Of a DNA stretch of 17,741 nt, positions 7,616 to 14,099 are shown one piece after another (position 1 is the first letter of the stretch; each line of letters starts with the position of its first letter). The notes below the pieces were generated by a model, which was not told the DNA's origin, ran no database searches, and worked only from the letters and a program-made list of their open reading frames with translations. The position numbers and the translations under genes are program-made. This DNA comes from DATAXV01 sp036272915 (GTDB lineage Bacteria > Chloroflexota > Dormibacteria > Dormibacterales > Dormibacteraceae), in contig DATAXV010000242.1 in the NCBI GenBank assembly GCA_036272915.1, positions 1 to 17,741 on the forward strand, written 5' to 3'.

Positions 7616-8778
7616 ACCCTCTTCCTTCGACCGACTTCGACAGCTCCCTGGTCGAACTCCTCCGCCAGGACCCGTATCCCGTCTACGACCGGCTGCGCGA
7701 GCTCGCCCGCGTGCTCTGGAGCCCGTCGCCGGGCCTGTGGGTGGTCACCGGCCACCGCGAGGCGGCGGCCGTTCTCACCGACCCCAACTCCTCGGTCCAG
7801 GAGGACACCGTCGAGGACGGCTCCAAACGTTCCATCCTGGACCTCGACCCACCCGACCACACCCGGCTCCGCGCCCTCGTCCAGCGCGCCTTCACCCCCA
7901 GGGTCGTGGCCGGCCTCGCCCCCAAGATCCAGACCATCGTCGACGACTGCTGCGAACGCGCCCTGGAGCGGGGCGGCCTGGATCTGATGGACGAGCTGGC
8001 CTCGCCGCTGCCGGTCACCGTCATCGCCGAGCTGCTCGGGGTGCCGCCCGAGGAACGGGCCGTGTTCCGGCAATGGTCGGACGACCTCATCGCCCACCTC
8101 GAGCCGATTCGGACCGAGGAGGAGCAGCGGCGCGCCGACACCGCCTCCGAGGAGCTCCGGCAATATCTCGCCGGAATCATCGAGCGCCGGCGTCACGATC
8201 CCGGCGAGGATCTGCTGAGCAAGCTGATCGAGGTCGAGGAGCAGGGCGAGAGCCTGACCACACAGGAGCTGATCACGATGGCGGTCCTGCTCCTGGTCGC
8301 GGGCCACGAGACCACCGTCAACCTGATCGGCAACGGCATCTGGGCACTGCTCCAGCATCCCGACCAGTGGCGGCGTCTGCAGGAGAACCCGGACCTGATC
8401 GAGACCGCGGTCGAGGAGCTCCTGCGCTACGACTCGCCGGTGCAGATGACCTCGCGCACACCCAAGCGCGACATGGAGCTGGGTGGACAGCAGATCTCCG
8501 CACGGCAGGTCGTCGTCCTCTTCCTCGGCGCGGCCAATCGCGACCCCGAGGAGTTCGAGTGTCCAGACCGGCTCGACATCGGCCGCCACCCCAACCACCA
8601 CCTCTCCTTCAGCCGCGGCATCCACTTCTGCCTGGGCGCGCCCCTGGCCCGGCTCGAGGGCCGGATCGCGATCGGCACCGTCGCCCGCCGGCTGCCCTCA
8701 CTTCATCCCGACGGCGAGGCGAGGCGGCGGTCGTACGTGAATCTCCGCGGTTTCGTGACCATGCCACTGGCCGTCTGA
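7612..8778 (+). CDS. Cytochrome P450 (bacterial class I type)
   Basis: A soluble haem-thiolate monooxygenase of 388 residues. Visible signatures are the C-helix HTRLR (83-87), the oxygen-binding I-helix AGHETT (230-235), the K-helix ExxR (EELLR, E269 to R272) and the haem loop FSRGIHFCLG (333-342) with proximal Cys340; the second position is Ser instead of the usual Gly. No ferredoxin or reductase gene is nearby, so electrons must come from partners elsewhere. It starts at GTG 7612, with AAGGAG 11 nt upstream inside the regulator gene, and overlaps that gene by 4 nt. Resemblance is to the CYP105/107-like hydroxylase pool; substrate not predictable. Confidence 0.95.
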   Translation: MNPLPSTDFDSSLVELLRQDPYPVYDRLRELARVLWSPSPGLWVVTGHREAAAVLTDPNSSVQEDTVEDGSKRSILDLDPPDHTRLRALVQRAFTPRVVAGLAPKIQTIVDDCCERALERGGLDLMDELASPLPVTVIAELLGVPPEERAVFRQWSDDLIAHLEPIRTEEEQRRADTASEELRQYLAGIIERRRHDPGEDLLSKLIEVEEQGESLTTQELITMAVLLLVAGHETTVNLIGNGIWALLQHPDQWRRLQENPDLIETAVEELLRYDSPVQMTSRTPKRDMELGGQQISARQVVVLFLGAANRDPEEFECPDRLDIGRHPNHHLSFSRGIHFCLGAPLARLEGRIAIGTVARRLPSLHPDGEARRRSYVNLRGFVTMPLAV

Positions 8779-8793
8779 CGGATCCTGAGAGCG

Positions 8794-9879
8794 ATGTCCG
8801 ACTCCGCTCGCGTCTCCCTGCATGCGTCCGCCGAGATCCCGGCGCCGGCGGATCGGGTCTGGGAGTTGATTCAGGACTGGGCCGGGATGCTTGGCTGGTG
8901 GCTTCCCGCCGACAGGGGAGGCCTGGAGGGCGCCGAGCTGATCGGCTGCGAGCGTCTGGGGACGCCGGGAGCGGTGCCGCGAACGCGGCGGATGCTGCTC
9001 GGAGATGGGACTGCGGTCGAAGAGACGATCACCTATCAGAACGACGAGACTCGGCGCATCCATTACCTCAAGGCCGACGACCGAACCATCACGGGATATG
9101 CCGCGACCATGTATGTCGACGAACTCCCGCCCGGTGGCTGCGCCGTGCACGTCTCATCCAGCTTCGACGTCCGCAGCCCCGCTGAACGTGCTGCCGGCTT
9201 GGCCCGGCTCGAGGCCGTCTACGCGGCGATGTTGAGGGGTTACCGGGAGTACTTCGCCGGGCCTGCCGAGGACGTCGCTCCCGCTCGGCCCAGGGATGGG
9301 GAGACAGAGGCGAGTGCTCCTTGCAGCGAGCCCTCGGTCGTCATCATCACCGGGATCCAGGCTGCGGGGAAGACCACCGTCGGACGCCTCCTGGCGCAGG
9401 CCCTTCCTCGTGCGGCCTTCATCGACGGCGATGTGCTCGCGCGAATGGTGCTGAGCGGAAGTGAGGAAATGACGCCGACGCCGTCGGGTGAGGCGGTCAG
9501 GCAACTGCACCTCCGATACGCTCAGGCCGCCGCCCTGGCCGATTCGTTTCACGGAGCGGGCCTCACCGCGGTGCTGGCGGACAACCTGTACGGACGGGAC
9601 CTGGTCGCACTGGTCGATCTCCTGGCCTCGCGGCCCGTGATCGCCGTCGTCCTCGCACCGAGTGACGGAGAGGTGATCCGGCGCGAGCAGGCACGCGGAA
9701 CCAGGGCGTACCGCGCCTGGATGGAGGGGGCCGACCTCGCTGAGGCGGTCGCGCAATTCCGCGGGTATCTCGCCGAAACCCCATCCGTGGGCCTGTGGCT
9801 CGACAGCACGGATCTGACGCCGGCGGCGACGGTGCAAGCAGTCGTCAACAGTGGCTGGTACGAGGGCCGCGTCCGTTGA
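8794..9879 (+). CDS. SRPBCC (START-like) domain fused to a P-loop small-molecule kinase
   Basis: A two-domain protein of 361 residues. Residues about 5-154 form an SRPBCC/polyketide-cyclase-like domain (PAPADRVWELIQDW near the N-terminus, long C-terminal helix RLEAVYAAMLRGYREYF), a fold with a hydrophobic ligand pocket. After an Ala/Pro/Glu linker (155-180) comes a P-loop kinase resembling the AAA_33 and chloramphenicol-phosphotransferase-like families: Walker A GIQAAGKTT (187-195), an FIDGDVLARMVLSG segment downstream, and an LGLWLD/TDLTP-type C-terminus. The kinase probably phosphorylates a small molecule. The gene lies 15 nt after the P450 stop in the same operon. A second kinase copy at 11044-11286 starts on its own, so the fusion is likely secondary; the linker still carries a GGAG 6 nt before the codon that aligns with that copy's ATG. 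Confidence 0.85.
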   Translation: MSDSARVSLHASAEIPAPADRVWELIQDWAGMLGWWLPADRGGLEGAELIGCERLGTPGAVPRTRRMLLGDGTAVEETITYQNDETRRIHYLKADDRTITGYAATMYVDELPPGGCAVHVSSSFDVRSPAERAAGLARLEAVYAAMLRGYREYFAGPAEDVAPARPRDGETEASAPCSEPSVVIITGIQAAGKTTVGRLLAQALPRAAFIDGDVLARMVLSGSEEMTPTPSGEAVRQLHLRYAQAAALADSFHGAGLTAVLADNLYGRDLVALVDLLASRPVIAVVLAPSDGEVIRREQARGTRAYRAWMEGADLAEAVAQFRGYLAETPSVGLWLDSTDLTPAATVQAVVNSGWYEGRVR

Positions 9880-10008
9880 GCGACCCACGGCTCCGCCTCA
9901 CCTTGGACTCCCCCTAGCGGATGCCGTGCGCGACTCATCCCCTTGGCCGACCAGGCCCCGCATCTCCGTCCGCCGATCTACCGCGTCGCAACGAAGAGCG
10001 ACCGGCGC

Positions 10009-10118
10009 GCGGCCGAAGCGGCGTCGATGACGCTGGTCCGTATGACCACGACTTCGACGCCCTTGGGAAGGTGACCGGCCAGCCCATGCGGTGGATCAGG
10101 CCCAGGGGGAGCATCTGA
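10009..10118 (+). pseudogene. Relic of a vapC (PIN-domain toxin) C-terminus
   Basis: Read as AAEAASMTLVR (10009-10040), then after a one-base frame shift YDHDFDALGKVTGQP (10041 onward), it ends in RWIRPRGSI and a stop. The intact VapC downstream has AAESAGLTVLHYDADFERIARRTGQ and ends in EWVVPRGSI, so about half of the residues match with no gap other than the shift. It contains the counterpart of the fourth PIN acidic residue (YD). The rest of the toxin and any antitoxin are missing. Divergence from the intact copy is large, so it is an old paralogue rather than a recent duplication. Confidence 0.75.
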
Positions 10119-10315
10119 GTCTCTCGCGATCAAGGATCACGCTCAGCGCTTGCCTACGAACCACCGGCAAAGCATTGAAGATCCCTTCGACCCGGAATCC
10201 GGAAGCGCGGGCGGGAGAGCTGGCCTTCTGAGCACTAGAGGGCTCGTCCGGTGCCCGCCATTGTCCGACATCTGTCCGGAACGCTCTGTTTGGATTGGAC
10301 CGTGCGGCAGATTCA

Positions 10316-10346
10316 TATATCCGGATGGCTAGCAGGCAGATATACT
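10316..10346 (+). promoter_or_regulatory. vapBC promoter -10 with overlapping inverted-repeat operator
   Basis: A -10 hexamer TATACT (10341-10346) lies 6 nt before the vapB GTG, implying a leaderless mRNA; no Shine-Dalgarno is present. An inverted repeat TATATC (10316-10321) and GATATA (10339-10344), 17 nt apart, overlaps the -10 and is a plausible site for VapB or VapBC autorepression. The -35 is not convincing, although TTGGAC at 10295-10300 could serve an alternative start. Confidence 0.5.
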
Positions 10347-10352
10347 CGGCCT

Positions 10353-10559
10353 GTGGCAAAGCGGTTGGTCGAGATCGACGACGAGCTGCTCCGGGAGGCC
10401 CGCGAGGCGCTTGGGAGCGCGACCATCAAGGACACCGTCAACGCGGCGCTGGCGGAGTTCGTCCACGCTCGCCTGCGGCGTCGGCACGTTCAGCGGCTGG
10501 TCCGGATGGAGGGCCTCGACCTCGATCGACCGGACGTGATGTCGGACGCGTGGCGATAG
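10353..10559 (+). CDS. vapB: VapB-type antitoxin
   Basis: The antitoxin and DNA-binding partner of the adjacent toxin, 68 residues. The N-terminus MAKRLVEIDDELLREAREALG followed by TIKDTVNAALAEFV (24-37) is the ribbon-helix-helix pattern of the VapB family in which a short strand (RLVEID) pairs in the dimer. The C-terminal tail (EGLDLDRPDVMSDAWR) is the usual toxin-inhibiting segment, with an aromatic residue near the end. GTG 10353 is chosen because the -10 hexamer sits 6 nt upstream and the family begins at this point. It overlaps vapC by 10 nt. No resident plasmid or phage gene explains its presence. Confidence 0.88.
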   Translation: MAKRLVEIDDELLREAREALGSATIKDTVNAALAEFVHARLRRRHVQRLVRMEGLDLDRPDVMSDAWR

Positions 10560-10966
10560 ACGCCGTCTATCTGGCCGACAAGAGCGCCCTCAGCCGTCTT
10601 CCTCACCCCGCTGTCGCCATGCGCCTCGGTCCTCTTCTGGAGGACGGACTGGTCGCGACGTGCGCGATTGTCGACCTTGAAATCCTGTACAGCGCACGGG
10701 GGCTCAGCGAATATGAAGCCGTCGTGGCCGAACGGAGAGCCCTCGACAGACTGACGCTGAACGAGATGACAATGGATCGGGCCATCGAAGTTCAGCACGA
10801 GCTGGCCAGGGTCGGCCAGCATCGTGTCGCCATACCAGACCTCATCATCGCCGCCGCGGCCGAGAGCGCTGGGCTGACCGTCCTCCACTACGATGCGGAT
10901 TTTGAGAGGATCGCCCGCCGCACCGGACAGCGGCAGGAGTGGGTTGTCCCGCGCGGCTCGATCTGA
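10550..10966 (+). CDS. vapC: VapC-type PIN-domain ribonuclease toxin
   Basis: A PIN-domain endoribonuclease, presumably inhibiting translation by cutting RNA when released from VapB. It has 138 residues, typical for VapC. The four conserved acidic positions are D10 (YLADKSAL; the usual motif is VDTSAL), E44 (AIVDLEILYSA), D97 (IPDLIIAAAA) and D115 (HYDADFERIA), so the active site appears complete. The protein ends WVVPRGSI. GTG 10550 lies inside the end of vapB (10-nt overlap), giving coupled translation. A hairpin follows 4 nt after the stop. A relic of a related toxin lies 440 nt upstream. Confidence 0.92.
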   Translation: MAIDAVYLADKSALSRLPHPAVAMRLGPLLEDGLVATCAIVDLEILYSARGLSEYEAVVAERRALDRLTLNEMTMDRAIEVQHELARVGQHRVAIPDLIIAAAAESAGLTVLHYDADFERIARRTGQRQEWVVPRGSI

Positions 10967-10970
10967 AATC

Positions 10971-10984
10971 CGCTCCGGGGAGCG
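10971..10984 (+). terminator. Hairpin after vapC
   Basis: CGCTCCGGGGAGCG is a self-complementary 14-mer 4 nt downstream of the vapC stop (5-bp stem with a 4-nt loop). It has no T tract. It is plausible as the end of the vapBC transcript, but short GC hairpins arise by chance in this DNA. Confidence 0.35.
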
Positions 10985-11043
10985 TGCCCCTCGGTCCCAT
11001 CGAGCCGACGAGTGGACCGTCGGGGGAAGGATCGGAGAGGACG

Positions 11044-11286
11044 ATGACCGCCCCGTGGAGCGAGCCTTCCCTCGTCATCGTCACCGGGATTCAGGCGGAG
11101 GGCAAGACCACGATCGGCCGGCCGCTCGCGCGAGGTGCCGACCTTCCCGGCGCGGTCGCGCGGTTCCAGGGCTATTTCGCCGACACCCCTCGCACCGAGC
11201 TGTCGCTCGACAGCAGTGAGCAGATTCCGGGGGCAACGGCCGATGCGGTTCTCTGCAGGGGATGGACCGAGGGCCGGGGTCGGTAG
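11044..11286 (+). pseudogene. Internally deleted copy of the P-loop kinase
   Basis: An open frame of 80 residues, MTAPWSEPSLVIVTGIQAEG..., that aligns to the kinase domain of the fusion gene at both ends. The N-terminal 25 residues match fusion residues about 173-201, including Walker A GIQAEGKTT. The next residue jumps to fusion residue about 311, and RGADLPGAVARFQGYFADTP and the LSLDSSEQIPGATADAV tail follow to the same GW-EGR-R ending. About 110 central residues, with substrate and lid elements, are missing, but the frame is kept. It has its own GGAG 6 nt before the ATG. It is probably non-functional as a kinase; a short regulatory or nucleotide-binding peptide cannot be excluded. Confidence 0.8.
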
Positions 11287-11547
11287 GTGGCAACGCCATC
11301 TCGGATGAGCCCGCGGTACATCACTGTCCGAGTGCAGTCCGCCAACCTGGCGTTGTACCTCTACGACACACCGCGAGGTCAGACGCGCCGAGCACGGTGC
11401 CCCGTCTGAATCACGGCAGAGGACCTTCCGAATCGGGCGACAGGTGCGGGAACCGCGCGACAGTCGGTGGTCGGCCGCCGGAGATATCCCCGGCAACGAT
11501 AGGTCCCGGGCCCATGCGCTGAGCCGCAACGACCACCACTTCTCCTC
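11287..11547. other. Intergenic region with no recognised gene
   Basis: These 261 nt, with the promoter and leader that follow, form a 319-nt gap before the GntR gene. The only open frame of note is 11305-11409 (34 residues), which has no Shine-Dalgarno and no recognised family. I see no RNA gene or strong repeat. Confidence 0.5.
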
Positions 11548-11576
11548 TTGACACTGGCCGCCATATCACTATAGTG
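11548..11576 (+). promoter_or_regulatory. Promoter and palindromic operator of the GntR-ABC operon
   Basis: A perfect TTGACA (-35, 11548-11553), a 16-nt spacer and TATAGT (-10, 11570-11575). The -10 is embedded in the perfect 10-bp palindrome CACTATAGTG (11567-11576), and a second imperfect palindrome, CTAGCTACCTAG, follows at about 11577-11588. YtrA-type GntR repressors usually bind such sites on their own promoter, so autorepression is inferred. The 5' leader would be about 24 nt and carries a good Shine-Dalgarno. Confidence 0.7.
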
Positions 11577-11605
11577 CTAGCTACCTAGATGAATGGAGGA
11601 AAGCC

Positions 11606-11998
11606 TTGATCGAGTTTCATCTGAACGGAAGGTCCGGCGTCGCGCCCTACCTCCAGCTGATCCACCAGGTGCGGCACGCATTGCGATTGGGCCTGTTGCG
11701 AGAGGGCGACCGGCTGCCGAAGGTCAAGGACGTGGCGAGAGGGCTGGCGATCAACCCGAACACGGTGCTCAAGGCCTATCGGGAGCTCGAGTACGAGGGC
11801 CTCGCGGCGGCTCGACCCGGGGTCGGGACGTTCGTGACCGGGACCCTGGACGGCGGGCAGCTGGCCGCGCATGAGCCGCTGCGTCGTGAGCTTCGGCGAT
11901 GGCTGGCCACGGCGCGGCGCGCGGGCCTGGACGATGAATCCATCGAGGCTCTGTTCGTCAGCACATTTCGCTCGGCCACAGAGGAGGACATAGCGTGA
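11606..11998 (+). CDS. GntR-family regulator, YtrA subfamily
   Basis: A short transcriptional repressor of 130 residues. The winged helix-turn-helix occupies about 10-78 (PYLQLIHQVRHALRLGLLREGDRLPKVKDVARGLAINPNTVLKAYRELEYEGL... GVGTFV), with the YtrA hallmark NPNTVLKAYRELE and only a short C-terminal helical tail (about 85-130), too small for a ligand domain and used for dimerisation. The TTG at 11606 is supported by GGAGGA 5 nt upstream. It overlaps the ABC ATPase gene by 4 nt (GTGA). YtrA-type regulators typically control the ABC transporter encoded beside them and respond to cell-envelope stress or peptide antibiotics in Firmicutes; the inducer here is unknown. Confidence 0.92.
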   Translation: MIEFHLNGRSGVAPYLQLIHQVRHALRLGLLREGDRLPKVKDVARGLAINPNTVLKAYRELEYEGLAAARPGVGTFVTGTLDGGQLAAHEPLRRELRRWLATARRAGLDDESIEALFVSTFRSATEEDIA

Positions 11999-12888
11999 CC
12001 GCGGTGATCGAGACCGAGGGACTCGGCAAGCGCTACCGGCAAAGGTGGGCGCTGACCAATTGCACGCTTTCCATCCCCGCCGGCCACGTCGTCGGCCTGG
12101 TCGGACCGAACGGAGCGGGCAAGACCACTCTCCTCAATCTCGCCGCCGGCATGGTGGCGCCGACCGAGGGCACGATCGAAGTGCTCGGCGAGCGCGCCGC
12201 CGCCGGTCCGGCCCAGCTGGCGAGGGTCGGATACCTGGCCCAGGACGCGCCGGTCTACGCCGCCATGTCCGTGGCCGACCATCTGCGGCTGGGCGCGCAT
12301 CTCAACCCCGGCTGGAACGTCGAACAGGCCCGCGGACGGATCGAGCGTCTCGACCTCAGCCTCGGACAGAGGGCGGGAACGCTGTCCGGTGGTCAGCGGG
12401 CCCAGCTCGCGCTGACCCTCGCGCTCGCCAAACGCCCCGAGCTCCTCATCCTGGATGAGCCGGTGGCCAGCCTTGACCCCCTGGCGCGACGCGAGTTCCT
12501 CCAGGATCTGATGGAGGCGGTCGCGGAACAGGAGGTCAGCGTCGTGCTCTCGTCGCATCTGCTCAGCGATCTGGAGCGAGCCTGCGACTACCTCATCGTG
12601 CTGGTCGACTCGAAGGTCAGAGTCGCCGGGCCGGTCGACGACCTGCTGGCCAGCCACCATCTGCTGTCCGGCCCGCGCCGCCACCCCGAGACGCTGCCGA
12701 CCGGGCAGGAGGTCATCTCCGCCAGCCACACCGCCCGGCAGACCACTCTGCTGGTGCGAACCGCCGGAGAGGTCCTGGACCCGGACTGGACGGTCACTGA
12801 GGTCGGGTTGGAGGACCTGGTGCTCGCCTACATGAGCGACACGACCACGCGAAGGGGCCATGCCCGTCAACTGGAGGTCGTGAGTTGA
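11995..12888 (+). CDS. ABC transporter ATP-binding protein
   Basis: The nucleotide-binding subunit of the adjacent exporter, 297 residues. Motifs in order: Walker A GPNGAGKTT (37-45), Q-loop Gln83 (YLAQDAP), signature LSGGQ (130-134), Walker B LLILDEP (150-156, D154/E155), D-loop SLD (159-161) and switch His188. A C-terminal extension from about 215 to 297 fits the BcrA/DrrA-type exporter group. GTG 11995 has AGGAGG 7 nt upstream and overlaps the regulator stop. It overlaps the permease start by 4 nt, so the three genes form one translationally coupled operon. Confidence 0.95.
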   Translation: MTAVIETEGLGKRYRQRWALTNCTLSIPAGHVVGLVGPNGAGKTTLLNLAAGMVAPTEGTIEVLGERAAAGPAQLARVGYLAQDAPVYAAMSVADHLRLGAHLNPGWNVEQARGRIERLDLSLGQRAGTLSGGQRAQLALTLALAKRPELLILDEPVASLDPLARREFLQDLMEAVAEQEVSVVLSSHLLSDLERACDYLIVLVDSKVRVAGPVDDLLASHHLLSGPRRHPETLPTGQEVISASHTARQTTLLVRTAGEVLDPDWTVTEVGLEDLVLAYMSDTTTRRGHARQLEVVS

Positions 12889-13985
12889 TCTGGCTGACCT
12901 GGCGCCAGTTCCGTCTGAACGCCGCCAGTGCGGCCGTGGTCCTTGCCGCTTTCTCGGTGCTGCTCGCCGTCACCGGACCGCACCTGGCCACCCTGTACGC
13001 CGGCAGCCGCATCGGGAGCTGCCACGGCGGCGGCTGCGGCGGCCCCGCCGACGATTTCCTCCAGCAGCTGTACGGTAATTCGCTTACCGGCGCCTCCAGC
13101 GTCGACGGCACCGGCGCCTACTGGCTCCTGTACCTGCTCGCCATCCTGGTCATCCTCGGCACCCCCGCCGTCATCGGCATCTTCTGGGGAGCCCCGCTGA
13201 TCTCGAGCGAGTTCGAGGCGCGGACCCATTACCTGGTCTGGAACCAGAGCATCACGCGCACGAGGTGGCTGGCGGTCAAGTTCGCTCTCACCGGTCTCGC
13301 CGCGATCGGCTTCACCGAGGCTCTCAGCCTCCTCTACGGCTGGTGGGCGGCACCGATCAGCCGGGCGGTCGCCCGCGGCGCCGTCACCACGCCGCTCGCC
13401 ATGAACCAGTTCAGCCCGCTGGTCTTCGCCAGCCACGGGATCACCCCGCTCGGCTACGCCGCCTTCGCCTTCGCCCTCGGCGTCACCGCCGGCGTGCTGA
13501 TCCGGCGAGCGATACCGGCCATGGCCCTCACCCTGTCCGTCTTCGTCCTCCTCCAGGTCGCCGTACCGCTCTGGGCCCGCCCTCACCTGTTCCCGCCGGA
13601 GCGCTCGCTCACCTCCCTGAGCGCCTTCGCCGACCTGCCTGACGTGTCCGTCGAGAATGGCTCCTTCACGGTGATCACCGACGGCTGGACGAGGGAGCCC
13701 GAGGGCTGGGTCCTGTCGAGTGAGACCGTGGACTTGGCGGGACAGCCGATCAGCTCCATCCCGGCGGCCTGCACGCGGGCGGCGCAGCTCACTGGCGGGA
13801 AGGGCGAGAGCGCTGGGCTTCTCAACTGCCTGTCGAGCCATGGCGTCCGGATCGCCGTGACCTACCAGCCGGCCAGCCGGTACTGGGCGTTCCAGTGGAC
13901 CGAGACCGCGATCTACGGCGCGCTGGCCCTGGCCCTGGCCGGGTACTGCTTCTGGAGGATCGTTCGCCGCCGCTTCTCTCCTTGA
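12885..13985 (+). CDS. ABC transporter permease (ABC-2-like, six predicted helices)
   Basis: The membrane subunit of 366 residues, starting at TTG 12885 with GGAGG 7 nt upstream. By eye the membrane segments are about 14-33, 80-107, 128-153, 186-207, 211-231 and 341-360. The MIWLTWRQFR opening is common in actinobacterial permeases found with YtrA-type GntR regulators. Two extracytoplasmic loops stand out: a short one with C46 and C51 in a Gly-rich CHGGGC segment, and a long one (about 235-340) with another two Cys, which could form disulfides and serve in substrate capture. The substrate is unknown; export of a peptide, lipid or drug is the general expectation. Confidence 0.88.
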   Translation: MIWLTWRQFRLNAASAAVVLAAFSVLLAVTGPHLATLYAGSRIGSCHGGGCGGPADDFLQQLYGNSLTGASSVDGTGAYWLLYLLAILVILGTPAVIGIFWGAPLISSEFEARTHYLVWNQSITRTRWLAVKFALTGLAAIGFTEALSLLYGWWAAPISRAVARGAVTTPLAMNQFSPLVFASHGITPLGYAAFAFALGVTAGVLIRRAIPAMALTLSVFVLLQVAVPLWARPHLFPPERSLTSLSAFADLPDVSVENGSFTVITDGWTREPEGWVLSSETVDLAGQPISSIPAACTRAAQLTGGKGESAGLLNCLSSHGVRIAVTYQPASRYWAFQWTETAIYGALALALAGYCFWRIVRRRFSP

Positions 13986-14099
13986 GCAGAGGGACCACCG
14001 ATCTCTGCCCGGGCGCGCTGCTCACCGGGCACGAGCGACGAGTCTTGCTGCGTCATGTGCGACGGGTCGATCTTCAGGGTCCCGCTGTTCCCCAACTCT

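Larger units (their letters stand above)
9880..10352. other. Non-coding stretch between the fusion gene and vapB
   Basis: No intact gene is supported in these 473 nt. From 9880 to about 10008 I see nothing recognisable. A vapC C-terminal relic occupies 10009-10118. From 10119 to about 10310 the DNA is featureless and somewhat less GC-rich than its neighbours, and the last part holds the vapBC promoter/operator. The pattern suits an accessory spot with old gene debris. Confidence 0.6.

Noticed and set aside
7546..8625. Minus-strand frame opposite the P450
   Set aside because: Antisense shadow without motifs.
7569..9185. Plus-strand open frame of 538 codons overlapping the P450
   Set aside because: It is a shifted frame of the P450 and fusion genes, with Pro/Arg-rich text and no domain.
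9921..10118. A 65-residue gene upstream of vapB
   Set aside because: Only its last part has meaning, and it matches a VapC C-terminus that is out of frame with its own upstream half; it is treated as a relic.
11305..11409. A 34-residue peptide gene
   Set aside because: No ribosome-binding site, promoter or recognised family; length is expected by chance.
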